A stretch of 64,000 nucleotides of DNA from Microbacterium sp. W4I4 (GTDB taxonomy: Bacteria; Actinomycetota; Actinomycetes; Actinomycetales; Microbacteriaceae): positions 3,100,001 through 3,164,000 of the forward strand of contig NZ_JAUSXT010000001.1 in the NCBI RefSeq assembly GCF_030816235.1, in the 5' to 3' direction. Positions 58,671 through 64,000 of this stretch are shown here, piece by piece. The notes beneath the pieces were generated by a model that did no database searches, was not told where the DNA came from, and worked only from the letters and a program-made list of their open reading frames with translations. Within the stretch, counting starts at the first letter, position 1. Each line of letters begins with the position of its first letter. The position numbers and the translations under genes were made by a program.

Positions 58671-60514
58671 TCGTCATTCACCGCCTCGGCGGGTAGCTCG
58701 GCGCCCTCGGCATTCGAGGCGCTCTCGGCGGTTCGGGGTGGGGGTGTGGTGCGTCGTTCGGCGGCGTCGAACACGGTGCGCTGTTCGGCTTCGGTGCTGG
58801 CTTTGCCGTGCTGGATCGCTTTCGCGTCGTGTCGGGCGTCCCACCCGGCGAGGTCCAGGAGCACACCGCGCCGGTTTCGGTAGGCGAGCAGCCCGAGGGT
58901 TTCGGGCATGCGACGGACCTCGTCGACCGACATCAGTGGCAGGCGGTCTTGTCGTTCGCTGGTGTGGTGGCCGTGTTGTTCGGTGTTCCAGGATCGTTCG
59001 GTGCGTCGCGCATCACGGGTCCCGAGCAGGGCTTCGATGTCGCGCAGGTGGGCGACGTGGGAGGCCCCGCCGAGGAGCACTTTGGCGGTGGCGGCGGCCC
59101 AGATGGTGTCTGCTTCGGCGCGGGACCAGGCGGTTTCGGCTTGGGAGAGGGCTTGTAGGACGACGAAGGTGCAGATCCCGCGTCCGCCGCCGTCTGCCAT
59201 GGTGCGGGGCAGGGCGTCCCAGCGGAAGATGTTCGCGATCTCGTCCAGGATCAGCCCGAGCGGGTGCACGAGTCGGGAGCCGGGGGAGGCGAGGGCTCGG
59301 GCGCGGGCGACTTCGACGATGTCGTCGAGGAGTGCGCCGAGGAATCCGCCCATCGCCGCCGCTCCGGAGGAGGATCCGATCAGGTAGAGGGTGTTCGCGT
59401 CGTCGAGGAATTCGCGGGGGTCGAGGATCCGGTCGCCGGGGCGGGGCATGAGGGCGTCGCGGATCTGGGGGACGGCGAGTGGGGCGACGGCGCCTTGGAC
59501 GCCGAACCAGATGGAGGAGACGAGTTTCTCGTCGCCGCTGATGGTCGCTTCGAGGTTGTCGCCCCACCCGGGTGCGCCGTCGGAGCGCAGCACGTCGACA
59601 GCGGTGCGCGCGAAGGCAGGACTGGAGCCCCAGTCGTAGACGTCCTGGATGGTGCGGTCGCCGATCGCGGCGGCGTGCAGGAGCCGGCCCAGGACGACTC
59701 CGGATGCTTGCGCCCATTCCCCGTTCGTCGTCGACGCCCCGAGCGCCGTGCCGGTGATGATCGCGTTGCCGCGTTGCATCGCCACGAGCGGGTCCTCACA
59801 TCCGCTGAGGGGGCTGACGCGGAGCGGGTGCCGAATACCGGACAGCCCCTGCGGGTCGAACACGTGCACGTCGCCACGCTGCTGACGCAGCCGCATCGTC
59901 GCCGTCAGATTGTCATTGGTGGTTGAGGTGGTGATGAGCGGGCCCGACCAGTCCAGGATCGCGGAGATCAACACCCGATACCCCTTCCCCGACCGTGGCG
60001 GACCTTCCAGTGCGACGGAGTCCTCGATCGATACGTAGACGTCGCGGCCCCTTGATCGTCCGACGCGCCACCCGACATCCGTCGGCCTGGGCTTGTCGAG
60101 GTCGGGGCGGAGCTGACGGGCGCGACGGAGCACGGCCCGGGCGGAGAGGTGCTGGCGGACCTCGGAGGCGCTCGCGAACCCGGGACGGGCCCGCAGGTCG
60201 GTGATGAACGCACGATCGGAGCTCTTGTAGCGGCGGTAGAGCCCCCACAGTGCCACCGCGGCACCAGCGAGGAGGAGCAGCAGTAACAGGTCCAGTGCAC
60301 GGATCGGCCAGACCGGTACCGGGCACATCGACGTGTACTGGGATGCGTCGCCGGTGACGCCGAGCACGAGACCGGAGAACACGCTGCCCGGCCGGGGTCG
60401 TTCCCCGCAGACGAGAGCGGTGACGGCTTCCGCGATGAGGGCTGTGGCGAGGCTCAGCCCGAAGCCTACGGCGATGAGGACCGCCGCGGCCTTTCCCAGT
60501 ACCCCGGTGTTCAT
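58667..60514 (-). CDS. Type IV coupling protein (VirD4/TraG-like)
   Basis: A 615-residue membrane ATPase. Two N-terminal membrane helices lie at about residues 9-35 and 72-93. The Walker A is EGPPRSGKGYR (171-178) and the Walker B GLILDEIANIF. The RecA-like domain and an all-alpha lid follow. Coupling proteins bring the relaxase-bound strand to the secretion channel and pump it. The gene overlaps the HNH gene by 4 bp and starts 9 bp after the ParA-like gene upstream. Length and order are typical of actinobacterial conjugative elements with TrwC-type relaxases. Confidence 0.9.
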   Translation of the reverse strand: MNTGVLGKAAAVLIAVGFGLSLATALIAEAVTALVCGERPRPGSVFSGLVLGVTGDASQYTSMCPVPVWPIRALDLLLLLLLAGAAVALWGLYRRYKSSDRAFITDLRARPGFASASEVRQHLSARAVLRRARQLRPDLDKPRPTDVGWRVGRSRGRDVYVSIEDSVALEGPPRSGKGYRVLISAILDWSGPLITTSTTNDNLTATMRLRQQRGDVHVFDPQGLSGIRHPLRVSPLSGCEDPLVAMQRGNAIITGTALGASTTNGEWAQASGVVLGRLLHAAAIGDRTIQDVYDWGSSPAFARTAVDVLRSDGAPGWGDNLEATISGDEKLVSSIWFGVQGAVAPLAVPQIRDALMPRPGDRILDPREFLDDANTLYLIGSSSGAAAMGGFLGALLDDIVEVARARALASPGSRLVHPLGLILDEIANIFRWDALPRTMADGGGRGICTFVVLQALSQAETAWSRAEADTIWAAATAKVLLGGASHVAHLRDIEALLGTRDARRTERSWNTEQHGHHTSERQDRLPLMSVDEVRRMPETLGLLAYRNRRGVLLDLAGWDARHDAKAIQHGKASTEAEQRTVFDAAERRTTPPPRTAESASNAEGAELPAEAVNDE

Positions 60515-60523
60515 GGCGGCACC

Positions 60524-61798
60524 TCACTCCCACCCTGTACTGGCCGCGCTGGCGACCCGCAGCCAGGCATCCTTCGTTCGTGTCCGGAGCGAATCGAACC
60601 GCAACGGTCCACTCTTTAGCGCGTGGTCGAAGGGCACGATCTGCACCGTGCGCACCTGTCCGGCAAACCCGGCGGCAATGTCTTTCGCGGCCTTTCGGGC
60701 GCCGGGTTCTGACTGGGTGACGACGAGGACGGCGTTCTCGGCGAGGCGAGCGGAGTGTTCGTCTCTGTCGCGGAGGGCTTCCAGGAGGAGGGCTGCGGAT
60801 TCGGCGGATTCGGGGGAGGGGAGTGTGGGGATGACGAGTTGATGGGAGGCGTCGATCATCCGCAGCCACCGGTCGGCGGACTCGTCATTGCCGGAATCGA
60901 AGACGACGAGACGGTAATAGCGGGTTGCGACCTTCAGCAGCTCCGCGAACTGTGCAGATTCGATGCGCAGATGGGTGGCGAGCAGTTCAGGGTTGGAGCG
61001 CAGCACGTCATACCGGTCGACGGACTGGTGATGCACGAACCGGGAGATGTCGGACACAGACGCGGAAGGTGCGAGCAGCTCCCCGGTGGCCGGGAGGAGG
61101 TCACGAATGGTGGTGTCGTAGCTGCCCTGTTCTGTTCTCCAGCCGAGCGTGCCGCGGGTGTCGTTGTTGTCCCACGCGAGCACGTTCCCGCCTCCGAACC
61201 GTGCGAACACTGCGGCGAGCATGGCGGTGGTCATGGTCTTCCCGATGCCGCCCTTGCCGTTCGCGACCGCGAGCGCACGGCACCCCGCCACATGCCGGGA
61301 CACGTTCGCCTCGTCGATCCTGCGTTGCCGCTGACGCGCGGAATCAGGGACACGGATGCCGAACGCGGATACCGTCCCGCGCCATCCGGTCGCAGGCGTC
61401 TGCTCGAAGACTCTCGGGGTGATGAACGAGGCACGCTGAGGACGCTCGAGATCACCCGGTTCGTCCGGATCTTCCGCTTCCGAGGTGACCGGGAGGTCAG
61501 CATCCTGCTCCGTGACGCTGGCTGTGCGTGCTCGCTCGGCGGCGCGCGTCGCCGGCACGGACGTCAGCTCTCCCGTGCCACTGACGAGCAGGCGGTGCTC
61601 ACCGCGGTCGCCGGAGGTGATCAGTTCCAAGGCGACGCCGGTGCGGCGGGCCAGGTCGGTTGCGTGTTGCACGATGATGCGGCGGATGTCCTCGTCCGGG
61701 GCCGCGGTGATCGGTTCGGCGTGTCCGTCGGGGGTGATGAACGTGGCATCCGTGCCCGTGACAGTCGCATACGCGCGAGGGACAGCTTCGAGGGTCAT
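60524..61798 (-). CDS. ParA/MinD-like ATPase of the conjugation operon
   Basis: A 424-residue protein. An N-terminal region of about 170 residues without recognised domain is followed by a deviant Walker A, VANGKGGIGKTMTTA (181-188), and VLAWDNNDTRGTLGW and VVFDSGNDES for the remaining P-loop motifs. Such proteins are regularly encoded next to the VirD4 and VirB4 genes on actinobacterial elements and may position the transfer apparatus. It overlaps the VirB4-like gene by 4 bp. The N-terminal extension may contact the membrane or the relaxase. Confidence 0.86.
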   Translation of the reverse strand: MTLEAVPRAYATVTGTDATFITPDGHAEPITAAPDEDIRRIIVQHATDLARRTGVALELITSGDRGEHRLLVSGTGELTSVPATRAAERARTASVTEQDADLPVTSEAEDPDEPGDLERPQRASFITPRVFEQTPATGWRGTVSAFGIRVPDSARQRQRRIDEANVSRHVAGCRALAVANGKGGIGKTMTTAMLAAVFARFGGGNVLAWDNNDTRGTLGWRTEQGSYDTTIRDLLPATGELLAPSASVSDISRFVHHQSVDRYDVLRSNPELLATHLRIESAQFAELLKVATRYYRLVVFDSGNDESADRWLRMIDASHQLVIPTLPSPESAESAALLLEALRDRDEHSARLAENAVLVVTQSEPGARKAAKDIAAGFAGQVRTVQIVPFDHALKSGPLRFDSLRTRTKDAWLRVASAASTGWE

Positions 61799-63400
61799 TT
61801 CAGCTCCTTACTGGACGACAGCCAACCGTCCACGGCAGTGTCCGCCGGCCACACGGCATCCAAATCTGGCTCGTAGAGATCCGGTGAGTCGAAGTACTGC
61901 AGCTCGCCGGCCCGGCTCGGGTCGAGGTTCATCGCGTCGTCGGTCTTGAACAGCTCGTACTCCCACGGGGTGGATGTCGCGAATGCGTCGACGAGGTAGG
62001 AGTATTGGCCGACGTAGGCGAGGAACTCGCCCCGGCGGAGTTGCCGGGCCATGTCGGCGTGTGCGGGTGGGACGGCCAGGCGTTGTTGGATGCTGGTGGC
62101 TTCTTGCTGGTTGATGCGGAAGATGAACTTGTTCTCGATGTCTCCGGCGATCGAGTAGGCGAGGTTGCGTTCTTGGGAGTCGGCTTCTCCGACGGCATCC
62201 AGGTCGCCCATCTTGTGCAGGATGACGATGTTGCTGATCCCGTAATGCCGGGACAGCTTCAACCACTGCTGATACATCTGCAGCGAAGCGAGCGAGGTCA
62301 TGTCCCGCCAGCCTTCTTCGCGGATCACGTACCGGGTCTTGTGTGCGTCGCGGTCGGAGATCACGGCCTGGTTCCAGGCGGTGGTGCAGATCTGGGACAG
62401 CTGGGCGACCAGGTCGCCGCGGGCGAACAGCTCGCTGGTGTCGACGACGACGATCGGCGCATCGTCGTCGAAACTCACCGTTGATTCGTCCTCGAACAGG
62501 CCGGACAGGTCCGCCGTTGACGAACCGGCGCAGGACGAAGGACGGCTGGATGGCGCCGTGAGCGAGGTGCCGATCCCGGTTCGTCTCGGTGGTTAGCTGG
62601 GTGAGTTCCGCGAACACTCCGCGAAGGGTGGGCTGGTCGTCGGTGTGGACGATGCAGCGATCGAGCGCTTCCAGGAGGGCTGCGTGTTCCACGGCGGTGA
62701 GGCTCGCACTGGGGAGGGCGGCTTGGACGAGGGAGGTGAGGACGGTGATGCGACGCTGTTTCACCATCAGCTCATGCTGCTCGTTCGTGACATCGGTGCG
62801 TCGTGGGCCGCGGTCGAGTGGGTTGAGTCTCGTGTCGAACGCGCCGCCGAGGCGGATGACGTTCCCACCGGGGACCGCTTCCGCGACCGTCCGCCATTCT
62901 CCCTTCGGGTCCGAGGGGACCACGGCCTGGTGGCCGAAGGCCATGGACCGGGTGACGAGCGTCTTGATGACCGCGGACTTGCCGGCGCGGTAGGCGCCGA
63001 GCACGAGAACGTTCGTGGAGAATGAGCCCCGGTCGGTGCTGTCGGCGTAGGTCTCCCAGGGGGAGAAGTGCCACAGGGCGTCGGCGTTGAGGTCGACGCC
63101 GAGGATCGGCCCGCGATGCCCGAGCCCGGCATCCGCAACGAACGGATAGATCCCCGCGACATGCTGCGACGTCGCCTGATGCGGCGGGACATTCACGGCG
63201 GCGAGATTCCAGTACCCGCCCTCGGTGAGCCCCGGCCCGAACGGCCCCGGCACCGCCGGCTCCGGGAGCGTCTGCTCCCGACGACGAGTCCTTACCGGCT
63301 CAGAGCCGCGGTGCTCGTTCGCGCGTTCGCGCCGCCCCTGCCGACGCTCCTTCCAGGAGAGCCCGCTGGCTTCGAAGTCGATCCGTTGCCGGCTCATCAC
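61795..63400 (-). pseudogene. VirB4-like conjugation ATPase, split by a +1 frameshift
   Basis: From a GTG at 63400 the first frame encodes the N-terminal part with Walker A VLGAYRAGKSAVIKTLV (residues 135-142), then SFVLRRFVNG at about 62518. After that the frame turns into RRRCADRRRRHQR-type junk. In the adjacent frame the protein continues naturally, ADLSGLFEDESTVSFDDDAP, with VIREEGWRDM (motif B) and FIFRINQQEATSIQQRLAVP, to a stop at 61795. One extra base near 62511-62518 explains it. A sequencing error or programmed shift is possible. Confidence 0.75.
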
Positions 63401-64000
63401 TTCATCCCCAGCCCCATCGGCAGGGCGTTCACCATGAGGGCCTCGGCCTGTTGGCAGTACAGGATCTGTGCTTCCATCTCCGCCTGCGCCAGTGCGTTCC
63501 GCATCCCGGCGATGGCCTGATCGAGTTGCTCCTCATCCGGGGCGGTGACGGTGAGGTACCCGCCGTACCGGAACTCGCCGTGCCCGGCGACGAGCTCCTG
63601 CTCTTCCTTCTCCAGCGCTGTCCAGTCCGCTGCATCTGCCGCTGACCCGTCCGCTCCGCGCTTCGCGCGGAGGCGTTCGTTGCCGCGCCACACCTTTTTC
63701 TCATCACGCACCCGCTTCAACGCCCGCTTCAACGGCACCGGGGTGAGGACGAGGGAGAGGATGTGGGTGACGGCTTCGCCGGTGTGCGGGTGTCGGGCGA
63801 ACACGATCGGGGACACGAACCCCACATGCGCATCAGAGCGCGGCCACTCGTGAATCCACATCGTCGTGTGCACACCGGAGTCGGTACGCACCAGATGATT
63901 CACCCCGCGCGGCTCCTCCAGATACATCGGCCCCATCGCAGCCAGGTCCACACCCGCCGTCGCGTCGGTGCGGTTCTGGATGGTGGAAGCGAACTCCGGG
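63397..64000 (-). CDS. SCO6880-family conjugation protein, C-terminal part (gene runs past the right edge)
   Basis: The frame is open from the right edge to a stop at 63397-63399, which overlaps the VirB4-like start. The visible part has LVRTDSGVHTTMWIHEWPRS, SLVLTPVPLKRALKRVRDEK, GEFRYGGYLTVTAPDEEQLD and IAGMRNALAQAEMEAQILYC, the C-terminal layout of SCO6880-type proteins that accompany VirB4 in actinobacterial type IV secretion operons. Together with the VirB4-like gene it belongs to the mating-pair apparatus. The N-terminus and the operon's upstream part are beyond the window. Confidence 0.7.
   Translation of the reverse strand, partial: PEFASTIQNRTDATAGVDLAAMGPMYLEEPRGVNHLVRTDSGVHTTMWIHEWPRSDAHVGFVSPIVFARHPHTGEAVTHILSLVLTPVPLKRALKRVRDEKKVWRGNERLRAKRGADGSAADAADWTALEKEEQELVAGHGEFRYGGYLTVTAPDEEQLDQAIAGMRNALAQAEMEAQILYCQQAEALMVNALPMGLGMK

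Overview
The window is GC-rich actinobacterial DNA, most likely from Microbacterium or a close relative in the Microbacteriaceae. The evidence is a DUF222/HNH protein of the 13E12 type, a ClpC with actinobacterial features, TANNCT -10 boxes placed exactly 7 nt before start codons (leaderless transcripts), and the constantly recurring hexamer GGATGC/GCATCC. The assignment comes from reading the sequence only; no database was searched.

Bases 1-25,800 look like host chromosome. They hold the end of a class-III aminotransferase, an RpiR regulator with its own operator, a VapBC toxin-antitoxin pair, a DUF222 HNH protein, a four-gene DUF2975/HTH membrane operon, clpC, an ArgA-like acetyltransferase, a secreted protein, radA and a MetE-like protein. 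A hydroxyproline-type catabolic locus then runs from 12.7 to 25.8 kb. It has a GntR/FCD regulator, a five-gene branched-chain-amino-acid-type ABC importer, a three-part FAD/2Fe-2S dehydrogenase (DAO, small 2Fe-2S and HcnB-like subunits), a DHDPS-family deaminase, two proline-racemase-family proteins that both keep the Cys/Cys pair, and an ornithine cyclodeaminase-family reductase. Four copies of a pseudo-palindrome GTRAYATRTYAC lie in front of the regulator, the importer, the dehydrogenase operon and the divergent racemase/reductase operon, so the locus looks like one GntR regulon.

At 25,826 a tRNA-Ser(CGA) marks the left end of an integrative and conjugative element that continues past the right edge. 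Next to the tRNA are a tyrosine integrase, an HTH protein of excisionase type, a ParA-like pair and a glutaredoxin. From 29.7 to 47 kb follows a defence and toxin-antitoxin island: an orphan AbiEi, an Abi_2 protein, a zeta-like toxin with a broken P-loop and its antitoxin, an AbiE pair with a frameshifted toxin, a HIRAN-like protein, an MmeI-type restriction-modification enzyme, an XRE/ImmA pair divergent from an uncharacterised three-gene operon, and a large HNH-NACHT NTPase. Two related membrane proteins follow.

From 49.8 kb comes the conjugation module: a MobF relaxase, then on the minus strand SSB, a DUF4913-like protein, a small HNH protein, a VirD4-type coupling protein, a ParA-like ATPase, a VirB4-like ATPase split by a frameshift, and the end of an SCO6880-type protein. 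The element carries several decayed genes: AbiEii, a NrdH remnant, a GntR/UTRA regulator, an amber-interrupted membrane protein, a resolvase end and a beheaded ORF.
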